The notes under the pieces: generated by a model
Database searches by the model: none
Told to the model about the DNA's origin: nothing
What the model saw: only the letters and a program-made list of their open reading frames with translations
Origin: Nostoc spongiaeforme FACHB-130
GTDB lineage: Bacteria; Cyanobacteriota; Cyanobacteriia; Cyanobacteriales; Nostocaceae
Length of the DNA: 64,000 nucleotides
Direction: 5' to 3'
Assembly (NCBI RefSeq): GCF_014698475.1
Contig: NZ_JACJTB010000008.1
Span: 92,570-156,569, forward strand
Translations under genes and position numbers: made by a program
In this document: piece after piece, positions 17,594-25,728 of the stretch
Layout: every line of letters begins with the position of its first letter
Numbering within the stretch: the first letter of the stretch is position 1

Positions 17594-17692
17594 TTCATCA
17601 TTCCCAGAACAGATATAGCTGACTCTCTTGGATTTGATTTTTGCGTTCCAATCCATGAGAGCCATCTAGCAGAGTAGTAAACGACAAACTTA

Positions 17693-17950
17693 TTAGTAAT
17701 CAGACTTACTAAATGATTTAGCTAGGCTATAAATATGCTGAATAGCATAGACATTCACAAATCCTTCAATCAGTTTATTAAATACACTGATATAGGAATC
17801 AGAGCCATAACCGTAGTCATAAGAATTAGAGTTATTTCCTCCGTATGCAGCACTCATGTCAACATCACTCAAATCATTAAGAAAGCTTTCAGAATCGTGG
17901 AATAGTTGAGAACCAGCAACATTTAGTTCCGAAAGAGTGATATTAGCCAT
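17693..17950 (-). CDS. RiPP-precursor-like peptide, MANITLSEL family (YGG type)
   Basis: 85 residues from the ATG at 17950, which has GAGGA 8-9 bases upstream. An upstream ATG at 18019 would add 23 residues not found in the other copies. The leader MANITLSELNVAGSQLF continues through DSESFLNDL to SAAYGG. The core is rich in N, S, Y and G (SYDYGYGSDS) followed by the family tail FNKLIEGFVNVYAIQH and SLAKSF. There is no cysteine or threonine in the core; serines are the only candidates for dehydration. Its double-Gly site fits C39 cleavage by either exporter in the window. Confidence 0.78.
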   Translation of the reverse strand: MANITLSELNVAGSQLFHDSESFLNDLSDVDMSAAYGGNNSNSYDYGYGSDSYISVFNKLIEGFVNVYAIQHIYSLAKSFSKSDY

Positions 17951-18089
17951 AATTTTGTCCTCAAAGACTTGGTTGGAATCAGGTTTATTTTTAGGTAATG
18001 AAGCGGAATTGCACTTCATTGTTAGAGTGCTGACTCATATTAATTCTCTGTGATGTGGTATTTTATCTCAGCCTTCAGTTGGAGAAATA

Positions 18090-18136
18090 CAGCCTGCATA
18101 CCTATATGAATACCTGATAGTATCAAATGCAGGCTG
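18090..18136. other. Intercistronic hairpin between precursor genes
   Basis: A 10-bp perfect stem CAGCCTGCAT/ATGCAGGCTG with a 27-nt loop. It has no T-run on either side, so it is more likely an mRNA processing or stability structure than a terminator. Confidence 0.6.
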
Positions 18137-18184
18137 ATCCATTACATTTTTACAGAGAATTAGTATTTAACTACAAAGCTATTA

Positions 18185-18427
18185 CTAGTAGCCGCCGTGG
18201 CTGAAGGATTTAGCTATGCCATAGACATGTTGAATAGCATAGACACCAACAAATCCTTCGATCAATTTATTAAATCCGTAGAAGTCGCTAATATAACTAT
18301 TGGAGTTACTATCAGCACCATGTGCAGCGATCGCATCAACTTCGCTTAGTTCATTGAGAAAGCTTTCAGAATCTTGGAACAATTGAGAACCAGTAGCATT
18401 TAATTCTGAAAGAGTGATATTCGCCAT
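18185..18427 (-). CDS. RiPP-precursor-like peptide, MANITLSEL family
   Basis: 80 residues, with GAGGA 8 bases before the ATG. The leader is near-identical to the next two copies and ends EVDAIAAHGA, giving a GA-type cleavage site. The core begins DSNSNSYISDFYG, then NKLIEGFVGVYAIQH and GIAKSFSHGGY, stopping at GGY without the GISA tail of its neighbours. Core serines are six, with no Thr or Cys. It is nearly a duplicate of the gene at 18537. Confidence 0.8.
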   Translation of the reverse strand: MANITLSELNATGSQLFQDSESFLNELSEVDAIAAHGADSNSNSYISDFYGFNKLIEGFVGVYAIQHVYGIAKSFSHGGY

Positions 18428-18476
18428 GATTTTATCCTCAAAAGCTTGCTGACATTTGATAATTTGTGCCTGTGGT

Positions 18477-18517
18477 TAAGCTATCTTTCGCTTAACTATA
18501 ATGTGAAAGATAGCTTA
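18477..18517. other. Intercistronic hairpin, AAGCTATCTTTC type
   Basis: A 13-bp perfect stem (TAAGCTATCTTTC and complement) around TTAAC-rich loop DNA. An almost identical structure lies at 18844-18884, so the hairpin was duplicated together with the gene. Confidence 0.7.
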
Positions 18518-18536
18518 GGAGTTAACAACGCTATTA

Positions 18537-18794
18537 CTAAGCAGCAGAGATACCGTAGCCGCCTTTGCTGAAGGATTTAGCTATGCCATAGATATGTTGG
18601 ATAGCATAAACATCAACAAATCCTTCAATCAATTTATTGAATCCGTAAAAGTCGCTAATATAACTATTGGAGTTACTATCAGCACCATGTGCAGCGATCG
18701 CATCAACTTCGCTTAGTTCATTGAGAAAGCTTTCAGAATCTTGGAACAATTGAGAACCAGCAGCATTTAATTCTGAAAGAGTGATATTTGCCAT
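18537..18794 (-). CDS. RiPP-precursor-like peptide, MANITLSEL family
   Basis: 85 residues, with GAGGA before the ATG. Leader and first core half match the gene at 18185 almost exactly (AIAAHGA, then DSNSNSYISDFYG). The C-terminus reads SFSKGGYGISAA. It is Cys-free, with serine as the only dehydratable residue type in the core. It clearly arose by recent tandem duplication. Confidence 0.8.
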   Translation of the reverse strand: MANITLSELNAAGSQLFQDSESFLNELSEVDAIAAHGADSNSNSYISDFYGFNKLIEGFVDVYAIQHIYGIAKSFSKGGYGISAA

Positions 18795-18843
18795 GATTTT
18801 ATCCTCAAAGATTGGCTGATAATTGATAATTTGTCTGGGGAAT

Positions 18844-18884
18844 TAAGCTATCTTTCGCTTAACTATAATGCGAAAGATAGCTTA
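18844..18884. other. Intercistronic hairpin, AAGCTATCTTTC type, second copy
   Basis: A 14-bp perfect stem (TAAGCTATCTTTCG and complement). It is homologous to 18477-18517 and placed identically between precursor genes. Confidence 0.7.
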
Positions 18885-18906
18885 GTAGTAAATTACAAAG
18901 CTATTA

Positions 18907-19158
18907 CTAGACAGCAGAGATACCGTAGCCGCCGTGGCTGAAGGATTTAGCTATGCCATAGACATGTTGAATAGCATAAACATCAACAAATCCTTCAATC
19001 AACTTATTTAATCCAAAGCCGTCGTAACCATAGCCATAGCCATAGCCAGAAGCACCAGCGATCGCATCAACATCGCTGAGGTCATTCAAAAAGCTTTCGG
19101 AATCTTGGAACAATTGAGAACCAGCAGCATTTAATTCCGAAAGAGTGATATTAGCCAT
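18907..19158 (-). CDS. RiPP-precursor-like peptide with (YG)n core
   Basis: 83 residues, with AGGAG 7 bases before the ATG. The leader ends DVDAIAGA. The core opens with SGYGYGYGYDGFGLNK, a Tyr-Gly repeat, and then the family tail IEGFVDVYAIQHVYGIAKSF and HGGYGISAV. It is Cys-free. As the first of the four close family members on the - strand it may lie nearest the promoter. Cyanobacterial secreted peptides with GA/GG leaders are known, but this core type is not one I recognise. Confidence 0.8.
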   Translation of the reverse strand: MANITLSELNAAGSQLFQDSESFLNDLSDVDAIAGASGYGYGYGYDGFGLNKLIEGFVDVYAIQHVYGIAKSFSHGGYGISAV

Positions 19159-19742
19159 TATTTACTCCTAATACAGTTGCTTGTCATCAAGTAGTTTTTG
19201 CAGGCAATTAAGCTTTGTTTTGCTTAACTGTTACTGCCATTTTTATTTAGGTAAACCGTAAAAGTCAACGCTAAAAATGCCATTCAAAAGACATAAATAA
19301 ATGTCTTACGTCTATTAAGAATATTAGTGAAATATATTGGCTTGTCTGAAATAAGGATAATTTCCATAGAAAGTCATAATTCAGAAATTATAAATGCTAA
19401 AGCCTGCTGTATTCCTCATGAGTTATATTTAGATAAATAATTAAAATCTGCTTAGAATGGTAGTAAATAATTTATCAACAAAAAATACCCAACTTATCAA
19501 ATAAGTTGGGTATTTACAGCAGTTTGTATATTTGTAGAGACTTTATATGTAACGTCTCTACATGATTTTGGGTTTTAAGCTTGTGCTTCATTTACCCACA
19601 ATACGCTGTAAGTCTATCAATTTTTATCAATTTGCTAATTATTGAAACAGAAAATCGTGCGCTTTCAGACTAATACAAGTCATAGCACACGATCATCAAG
19701 AATAAATGAGCTACTAGCATGTTGATATCAATTCATCCAAAA
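19159..19742. other. Probable promoter/leader region of the precursor array
   Basis: About 580 bp without a gene. It contains a small hairpin TTAAGC/GCTTAA (about 19208-19224), long AT-rich DNA that probably holds the promoter of the precursor array, the terminator at 19483-19515 and a palindromic repeat at 19535-19561 (GTAGAGAC...GTCTCTAC). Confidence 0.5.
19483..19515 (-). terminator. Strong terminator downstream of the outlying precursor gene
   Basis: A 15-bp perfect stem AAATACCCAACTTAT with a CAA loop. On the - strand it is followed by TTTTTT. It would end the transcript of the 19743-20027 gene and insulate the precursor array. Confidence 0.82.
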
Positions 19743-20027
19743 TCAATAATCAGTGTAGTAACCTCCATACCGTGATCTTTGACCATAGCGGTTGTTAGGT
19801 TGTTGTTGTTGTTGTTGCAAGTTAGAAATTGTTTGTTCTAGTTCTACTGAAACATCCCGCAGAATACTATTAATATTTTGCTGCGTTTTTATGAGGTCGT
19901 TCGTGTCAATTGTGATAAAACTTGAGCTTGCACCTGCTTCCACCTTTGTGGCTTCTCCAGCAGTTAGTTCAGTAATATACTGTTCGTCACTACTAGGATA
20001 AAGGTCTGATATAGTTATCCTTGCCAT
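19743..20027 (-). CDS. Outlying precursor-like peptide with Gln/Arg/Tyr-rich tail
   Basis: 94 residues, with GGAGG 7 bases before the ATG. The N-terminus MARITISDLYPSSDEQY resembles the leaders of the four close family members (MANITLSEL...), and ELTAGEATKVEAGA offers a GA-type processing site. What follows differs completely: SSSFITIDTNDL, a helical coiled-coil-like stretch, seven consecutive glutamines and a NNRYGQRSRYGGYYTDY end. It contains Ser and Thr but no Cys. It could be a second class of exported peptide using the same leader, or a cluster-associated accessory protein. The terminator at 19483 suggests its own transcript. Confidence 0.68.
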   Translation of the reverse strand: MARITISDLYPSSDEQYITELTAGEATKVEAGASSSFITIDTNDLIKTQQNINSILRDVSVELEQTISNLQQQQQQPNNRYGQRSRYGGYYTDY

Positions 20028-20330
20028 TTATTTACCTCCACAAATATGGTGATATTAATTAACGCTGCACAACATCTAAAATGTCTCTCTTATATTCTGT
20101 ATACACATTAAAAAAATTCAATATTTTCGAGCTGATTTTTTAGACACAATTCAAGGAGTTCCGTCTATAAAAGCTCAAAATTAATTGTGGTGTAAGTTGT
20201 TAAGTCTAGAATATAGCAGTCCTGTTTGGTATGTGAACAAAGAAGACAAGGTAGACAAGGGGATAAGGCAGAGAGATGTTTATTTGAACACCTACCCATC
20301 CGCACGATCGCCAAAATTGCCAAAATTAAT
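20028..20330. other. Gap upstream of outlying precursor gene
   Basis: About 300 bp with an AGACAAGG-type purine repeat near 20240-20272. The stretch nearest 20028 is AT-rich and is the likely promoter region of the 19743-20027 gene. Nothing else is seen. Confidence 0.45.
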
Positions 20331-21662
20331 TTAACACCAAATTTGTAACACCCTACCTTGTAATTCTTGTCCCAACCAAGGTGTATTACTCGAAAGTGTA
20401 TGTAAATTTTTCCTTTCCACTTTCCAGGTTTGCGAAGGGTCAAACAAAGTTAACTCAGCTTTTTGATTAGCAGTTAATGTACTTAATTCCTGTCCCAAAC
20501 ATTTTGCGGGATTAGTGCTTAAAGCTTGCCACAATTCTAAAGCTGTAAATTCTCCAGTTACCACCAGATTTTGCCACAACAAAGGTAGAGCTAATTCTAA
20601 ACCAATTGCGCCTGCTGGAGCTTCGGCAAAAGCTTGGACTTTTTCTTCATAAGTATAAGCTGCGTGGTCAATGGCGATCGCATCAATTACCCCAGTGCGG
20701 ACACCCTCACGCAAAGCCTTTAAATCGCTAAGATTCCCCAAAGGCGGATCTAAATGCAAACTGGTGTCGTAACTTTTAACATCTCGGCTTTGCTCGATGT
20801 TAACCCTGAGCGCAGCAGAAGGGTTAATAGATGTGGTATCCAATAACAAGTGCATCCAAGTAGTGCTGGCGGTGATGGGTAAACCAGCAGCCTTAGCCGC
20901 CGCAATTAATTCCACACTCCGCGCTGTAGAGACGCGCATAATATGAACTTGCAAATTACCAGTCGCTGCCACTAATTCTAACAAAGAGGCGATCGCAGTT
21001 GTTTCAGCACTGGCGGGAACTGGTGGTAAACCAAAACGCAACGCATCTACCCCTTCACGCATCACACCATTCGAGGTAAGCTGGCGATCGCAAGGCCAAA
21101 AAGCCACAGTTTTACCCAACGGCTGTACATATTCCAGCACTCGCCGCACCAACCCCAAATTATCCAACGGATGACTATCAGTAAAACCTACTACTCCCGC
21201 AGCCGCTAAATCAGCCAACTCCGTCATCTGCTTTCCCGCCACATCTAAAGTAATCGCACCCCAAATATTAAGTAGGGGAGCAGGGGAGCAGGGGAGCAGG
21301 GGAGATGCACTTCTCATCTTCTGCAACTGCGCCACCAGCGCCGGATGATCAATAGAGGGAGATGTATCAGGTAAAATGCCAATTCTGGTAAAGCCACCAG
21401 CCGCAGCCGCTTGCAACAAAGAAGATAAAGTTTCTCTGTCTTCAAACCCTGGTTCGCCAGAGTGACTATATAAATCTATTAACCCAGTTCCTAGAATTAA
21501 TCCCCGACAGTCTCTAACTAGAGTATCAGTACCAATTTCCGAAATTTTTGCAGCTACAGCTTGAATATGACCATCAGCTATCAGGACATCGGCTATTTGG
21601 TCAGTGCCAGAAACCGGATCAATTACTCGTACTTGTTGTAAAAGTTCAGTCATAAAAATCAT
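20331..21662 (-). CDS. Dihydroorotase-like amidohydrolase, metal ligands altered
   Basis: A 443-residue protein with the dihydroorotase layout: an N-terminal beta-sandwich, a TIM barrel beginning GLIDLYSHSGEPGFEDRET, then NLQVHIMRVST, IDAIAIDHAAYT and a C-terminal strand set. True dihydroorotases carry D-x-H-x-H at the first site; here it reads D63-L-Y65-S-H67. The usual PHH is WMH. Two expected zinc ligands are therefore missing, as in non-catalytic dihydroorotase homologues that support aspartate transcarbamoylase. The alternative is that cyanobacterial members use a modified site. A run of proline/leucine-rich residues (SPLLPCSPAPL) comes from an inserted GGGGAGCA repeat. A second ATG lies at codon 4. 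Confidence 0.75.
   Translation of the reverse strand: MIFMTELLQQVRVIDPVSGTDQIADVLIADGHIQAVAAKISEIGTDTLVRDCRGLILGTGLIDLYSHSGEPGFEDRETLSSLLQAAAAGGFTRIGILPDTSPSIDHPALVAQLQKMRSASPLLPCSPAPLLNIWGAITLDVAGKQMTELADLAAAGVVGFTDSHPLDNLGLVRRVLEYVQPLGKTVAFWPCDRQLTSNGVMREGVDALRFGLPPVPASAETTAIASLLELVAATGNLQVHIMRVSTARSVELIAAAKAAGLPITASTTWMHLLLDTTSINPSAALRVNIEQSRDVKSYDTSLHLDPPLGNLSDLKALREGVRTGVIDAIAIDHAAYTYEEKVQAFAEAPAGAIGLELALPLLWQNLVVTGEFTALELWQALSTNPAKCLGQELSTLTANQKAELTLFDPSQTWKVERKNLHTLSSNTPWLGQELQGRVLQIWC
21270..21305. repeat. GGGGAGCA tandem repeat inside dihydroorotase-like gene
   Basis: About four tandem units of AGCAGGGG keep the reading frame and encode a proline-rich insert. The same type of repeat is intergenic at about 26388-26412. 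Confidence 0.8.
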
Positions 21663-21765
21663 ACTTTGGGAGTGACAAGTCAGGAGTTAAGAGTTATGAG
21701 TACTTAGGTTTGACTATTCACACCTAATTTATTACTTCACTTCTTACTCTTCACTCCTCCCTGTT

Positions 21766-23115
21766 TTATAATGCTCCAGCTGCGGTTTTATCGAGAACAC
21801 CACCACCCAAATGAGCCGTGATATTCATTGCTTGTAATACCGGAAAACCATCGAGTCCGTTGGGATAGTCAATCACGCTCACCGCGCCATTACCTTGACG
21901 GAAATTCCAAAAGTTTTCGGCAGTTAAACCGAGAATATGACACAGCAAGGTTTTATTAGTTGCATCGTGAGCCACTACTAATCCTGTTGTGAGTTGATTA
22001 TCTAATGCTGTTTGCACAATAGATTGCCACGCAGCAACGCTACGTTCCCACACTTGTTGTAAATTTTCACCTTCTGGCATTTGTACCTCAGCCGGTACAG
22101 TCCGCCAACGGTGCAATTCTCCCGGAAATTCTTGTTCAATTTCCTTCTCTAATTTCCCTTCCCAAAGGCCATGACTAATTTCTCTTAAACCATCTTGCAG
22201 GTCTAACTGAATGCTGGGATGTTGATGCAATATAATCTCGGCTGTTTCTTTCGGACGTTGCATAGAACTACTTACAGCAAAGTCAATGGCTACATCCTTG
22301 AGAAATTCGCCTGCTTTTTGGGCTTGATTTCTGCCGTTGTCATTCAAAGGAACATCAATTTGTCCTTGAAATCTGGTTTGACGGTTCCACTCAGTTTCAC
22401 CGTGACGCACTAATAACAAGCGCACTCCTCGATGACCGGGACGCAATGAAGGTAACGCCTCCCCCATGTGCTGTGTTTGGTTCATCGATTCTAGTTGGAC
22501 TGGTTCACCCAAACCGCCAGCGAAATTCAATACAGTCACACCACAGTTAGATTGCTGGATGGAATGATAACGGCTGGGAGGAATACCCAGTGCTGTGCTA
22601 ATTAAGGCGCGGTTAATCCCGTTATGCCCAACTATTAAAATAGTTTTACCTTGATGCTGTGGCAAAATATCTTGCCAAAACTGCTGTGCTTGTTCGTACA
22701 AAGCCACAACCGGAAAATGCTCTCTTGTTCCCTCAGCATCTTGAATTTGCATCACCAATTGGTCAGGCTTTTCATGCCAAATGCGATAGTCTTCAGCAAA
22801 CTTCTGCTCAACATCCGCAGTTAGCATCGTCTCCCACAAAGGCAAATCAATTTCCAATAACTTATCAGAAGTTTGGACAGCAGCATACTCTTGAGTATTG
22901 GCTAACTCGCTTTGAATAATCTCGGCGGTGAGTTTAGCTCGTTGCAGAGGACTGCAATAAATTGCCTGAAATGAAATATTGCTGAGGGCTTTGCCTACTT
23001 TACTGGCATCATTACGACCTTTTTCTGTTAGTGTTGACGCATCCGTGCGCCCTTGAATACGCCGCTCGGCGTTGTAGCTACTCTGCCCATGACGCACAAT
23101 GATGACACGAGTCAT
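21766..23115 (-). CDS. Tandem histidine phosphatase (phosphoglycerate mutase-like)
   Basis: 449 residues with two complete histidine-phosphatase domains. The first (about 1-205) has VRHGQSSYN with His9 and VGHNGINRAL. The second (about 230-440) has VRHGETEWN with His238, EISHGLWEG and VAHDATNKT. Both phosphohistidine sites look usable. Two-domain proteins of this kind are common in cyanobacteria and are annotated as phosphoglycerate mutase or phosphatase; the substrate cannot be read from the sequence. It lies about 100 bp upstream of the dihydroorotase-like gene on the same strand and may share its transcript. Confidence 0.82.
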   Translation of the reverse strand: MTRVIIVRHGQSSYNAERRIQGRTDASTLTEKGRNDASKVGKALSNISFQAIYCSPLQRAKLTAEIIQSELANTQEYAAVQTSDKLLEIDLPLWETMLTADVEQKFAEDYRIWHEKPDQLVMQIQDAEGTREHFPVVALYEQAQQFWQDILPQHQGKTILIVGHNGINRALISTALGIPPSRYHSIQQSNCGVTVLNFAGGLGEPVQLESMNQTQHMGEALPSLRPGHRGVRLLLVRHGETEWNRQTRFQGQIDVPLNDNGRNQAQKAGEFLKDVAIDFAVSSSMQRPKETAEIILHQHPSIQLDLQDGLREISHGLWEGKLEKEIEQEFPGELHRWRTVPAEVQMPEGENLQQVWERSVAAWQSIVQTALDNQLTTGLVVAHDATNKTLLCHILGLTAENFWNFRQGNGAVSVIDYPNGLDGFPVLQAMNITAHLGGGVLDKTAAGAL

Positions 23116-23312
23116 CGGCTTTGCCCTCCTCTATCTAAAGGATTAATTTTACTCTAAAGTGTTTGCAGAATAATTTATTTAGATAGATTGGATACTGATT
23201 CAGAATTACGCACAAAAGTTCTATCTGTAGGTGGGGGTATCCAATTATCAAGCCAAAATATGCTTGAAGTTGGGGGAGGTTCCTGAGAAATGCCAACTGA
23301 TGGAAATTCAAT

Positions 23313-23882
23313 ATGCAAACAGAAACAGACGCGAGAACTATAACAGCATCGCTTCACACAATTGGTAACACTATTCGTTTGACAGGCTGGATTACTTTTT
23401 GGGTACAACTAGGACTGGCTGTGGTGTCTGGCATAGCTGTATTGTTTGCTTCAACTGGGCGTGGCTTTGCTGACCAACCAAATGCAGGTTTGGGAGTCGG
23501 GATATTTTGGGCGATCTGTGGGATTGTAGCTTTATTGTTTAGTGTGTATTGGGATTTTCGTTATACACGTCTGGGTCAAAGGTTAGAAAATCCGAATCAT
23601 GCTTTACACCCTAGCAAAGCAGACACGATCGCCACTATCAGATTAGGCATAATTGTTAGTTTAGTCGGAATACTATTAACCCTCTTAGGTGCTGGCTCAA
23701 CTTTAGGCGTTTTAGTTGCCAAATCTATCTCCCAACCACCAGGGGTAGCAATTACAGACCCCAATAAAATTATTCGGGCGTTGGATGTGTTTGTCGCCGT
23801 AGCTAATATTAACGGCATTACTGCTCACTTTGTTGGTGCGATCGCTTCTTTGTGGTTGTTGGAACGGGTGCATAAGCACTAG
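23313..23882 (+). CDS. DUF3611 integral membrane protein
   Basis: A 189-residue protein with four predicted transmembrane helices (about 25-45, 62-82, 107-130 and 163-183). It has the family pattern of a short charged N-terminus and a NPNHALHPSKADT loop between the second and third helices. The family is found in cyanobacteria and plastids. The function is unknown and nothing here points to one. Divergent from the phosphatase gene. Confidence 0.8.
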   Translation: MQTETDARTITASLHTIGNTIRLTGWITFWVQLGLAVVSGIAVLFASTGRGFADQPNAGLGVGIFWAICGIVALLFSVYWDFRYTRLGQRLENPNHALHPSKADTIATIRLGIIVSLVGILLTLLGAGSTLGVLVAKSISQPPGVAITDPNKIIRALDVFVAVANINGITAHFVGAIASLWLLERVHKH

Positions 23883-23892
23883 AAAGGAATCA

Positions 23893-23936
23893 AGTCAAAA
23901 GTTAAAAGTTAAAAGTTAAAAGTTAAAAGTCAAAAA
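23893..23936. repeat. AAAAGTT heptad repeat
   Basis: Five in-register units of the 7-mer AAAAGTT (last one varied) in the convergent gap after the DUF3611 gene. Short tandem heptads of this sort are typical of heterocystous cyanobacteria. Confidence 0.85.
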
Positions 23937-23993
23937 TTCTCTAAGTTTGTAGGGTGAAGGTGTTCAAAACCTTTACACCCTTCGCCACACCTT

Positions 23994-25559
23994 TTATTGC
24001 CGATTAATCCGAATCAATTCTGTCAAAATGCTATCCAAGCTACCGTTAACTTGAATTTTTTCAATTTTCTCGGCAATTCGCTCTAGTACTTCTAATTCTT
24101 TCAACCGCAAAGCCACAGGGTTATCTTCCATAACTCTGGCGGTATTTAACATACTACGAGTTGCAGCAGTTTCTTCACGCCGACGCACTACGTTAGCTTG
24201 GGCGGCTTTTTCCGCTTCTACTACTTTGCTCAAGATGGTTTTAATTTCTCCAGGCAGGATAATATCTTTTACCCCGACTGAATCAACTTCAATTCCATAG
24301 TCGGCAGTTTTTTGACGGATGTATTCAAAAATACTTCTATCAATTGCGCCTTTATCTTCTAGTAACGCATCTAAGGTTCTTTCACCAACTGCGCCACGCA
24401 AAGCAAACTGAGCTTCTTTATATAAGTAGCTGACAATATCTGATAAACCATTTTTGGCTCTCAGGGGGTCGATAATGCGGAAACCAGCAGTTAAATTCAA
24501 ACGCAATGGTACTTTGTCTTTAGACAAAATATCTTGGCCAGAAACTTCTAGAGTTTGCTGACGCAGGTCAAAGACTTCGGTTTGCAAAGAGCGCCCGAAT
24601 AGCCACCAGACGTGCTTTCCTGGTTGCAGTTGAGTTTGAAACTCTTGATTGATATACAGTAACCCAAGGTGTTGTGTGGGTACTTCGCAGATATGTAAAA
24701 AACTGCGACTCAAAGCCAGAGTTTCTGGTAAACCCGAAACTAACTCAGCAATTAAACGCGGTGGTAATGTCGCCTCGGTGTTGATGTCAACTACTTCTAT
24801 TTCTACACCTTGCCAAAATAGTTTGCGGCTACATGGTTTGAGGATAGCAATTACTTTACCTTGATAACGTGCGATCGCTACTTGTTGGTTTTGTAATTGC
24901 ACCACCTCACAATAAGCCGCCACAAACTCAGGATGTCGCTCAATCAGCACATCCTCTAAAGGAAAATCGGGATTTGGCACAATGCGGCTGAGAGTCCGCA
25001 CCGTCACATCTCTATCAACAGCCCAGAAAGCATACTCTCCAGGTTCTAGCGGCTGTATAAAGTTATTCTGCACATACAGCAAACCAATCTCATACTCAGA
25101 AATCAGAAATTTCTTGATTCCGTTCAAAGCAATTCCGCGTAATTGTTGAACAAACTCCGCAGCTAGAACTAAACTTTGATTCAAGTTAAACAGATGAGTT
25201 TCTACCTCAATAAAACCACGCCAAAAAGCCCGGAGTTGATTAGGCGGAATACTCACCCAAGTTTGTCCCCAGTGGACTAAAGCCGCTTGACCGAAACCAG
25301 TTCTCACAACTATAAGATGTTCCTGTAACTCAGAACTGTGATTTCGCAGCAATAGTTCTAGATTATCAATCTTCGCCTCTGGTTGATTAAGGTCATAGGT
25401 TTTAACTTGCCAATGCTTACCAAAATAAGTGTAAGTACCGGGCTGCAAAATTTTCTTATAATCACTGCGGTGATATAAAATACCAATTTCGTTGGGTTTA
25501 ATATAAAAAGTTTTCCACATAGTAATTTGCATAGATAAACGCAGATTGAATAAAAACAT
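23994..25559 (-). CDS. Slipin/SPFH protein with repeated N-terminal modules
   Basis: 521 residues. The last about 230 form an SPFH/band-7 domain (VPLRLNLTAGFRIID, FALRGAVGERTLDALL, YGIEVDSVGVKDIILPGEI) followed by an alpha-helical tail, as in slipins. Before it lie three related segments, each about 45 residues, of the form x-x-E-x-G-L-Y ... L-x-P-G-x-Y ... V-x-x-x-D-L, near residues 17-65, 150-200 and 296-345. Ordinary slipins have one such segment after a membrane hairpin. No obvious N-terminal membrane helix is present, so the protein may be peripheral. It probably scaffolds membrane or protein complexes. An alternative Met start lies at residue 10. Confidence 0.78.
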   Translation of the reverse strand: MFLFNLRLSMQITMWKTFYIKPNEIGILYHRSDYKKILQPGTYTYFGKHWQVKTYDLNQPEAKIDNLELLLRNHSSELQEHLIVVRTGFGQAALVHWGQTWVSIPPNQLRAFWRGFIEVETHLFNLNQSLVLAAEFVQQLRGIALNGIKKFLISEYEIGLLYVQNNFIQPLEPGEYAFWAVDRDVTVRTLSRIVPNPDFPLEDVLIERHPEFVAAYCEVVQLQNQQVAIARYQGKVIAILKPCSRKLFWQGVEIEVVDINTEATLPPRLIAELVSGLPETLALSRSFLHICEVPTQHLGLLYINQEFQTQLQPGKHVWWLFGRSLQTEVFDLRQQTLEVSGQDILSKDKVPLRLNLTAGFRIIDPLRAKNGLSDIVSYLYKEAQFALRGAVGERTLDALLEDKGAIDRSIFEYIRQKTADYGIEVDSVGVKDIILPGEIKTILSKVVEAEKAAQANVVRRREETAATRSMLNTARVMEDNPVALRLKELEVLERIAEKIEKIQVNGSLDSILTELIRINRQ

Positions 25560-25728
25560 TTAGTAGTTCAACTTGTGTGCTGATGTATAAAATTGCTTAG
25601 AACACACCTTGATTGAGCTAATAAGTTTTTAACATCTGTAATATATATATTACATTGTAATTTTAAACTCCGCAAATGTAATCATGACGTTAATGCAAAA
25701 CTCAGCACTTTTTTAGGGAGATTGATCG

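Noticed and set aside
17951..18019. Longer N-terminus for the precursor gene at 17693
   Set aside because: The extension is not in the other copies and the internal ATG has a GAGGA ribosome-binding site.
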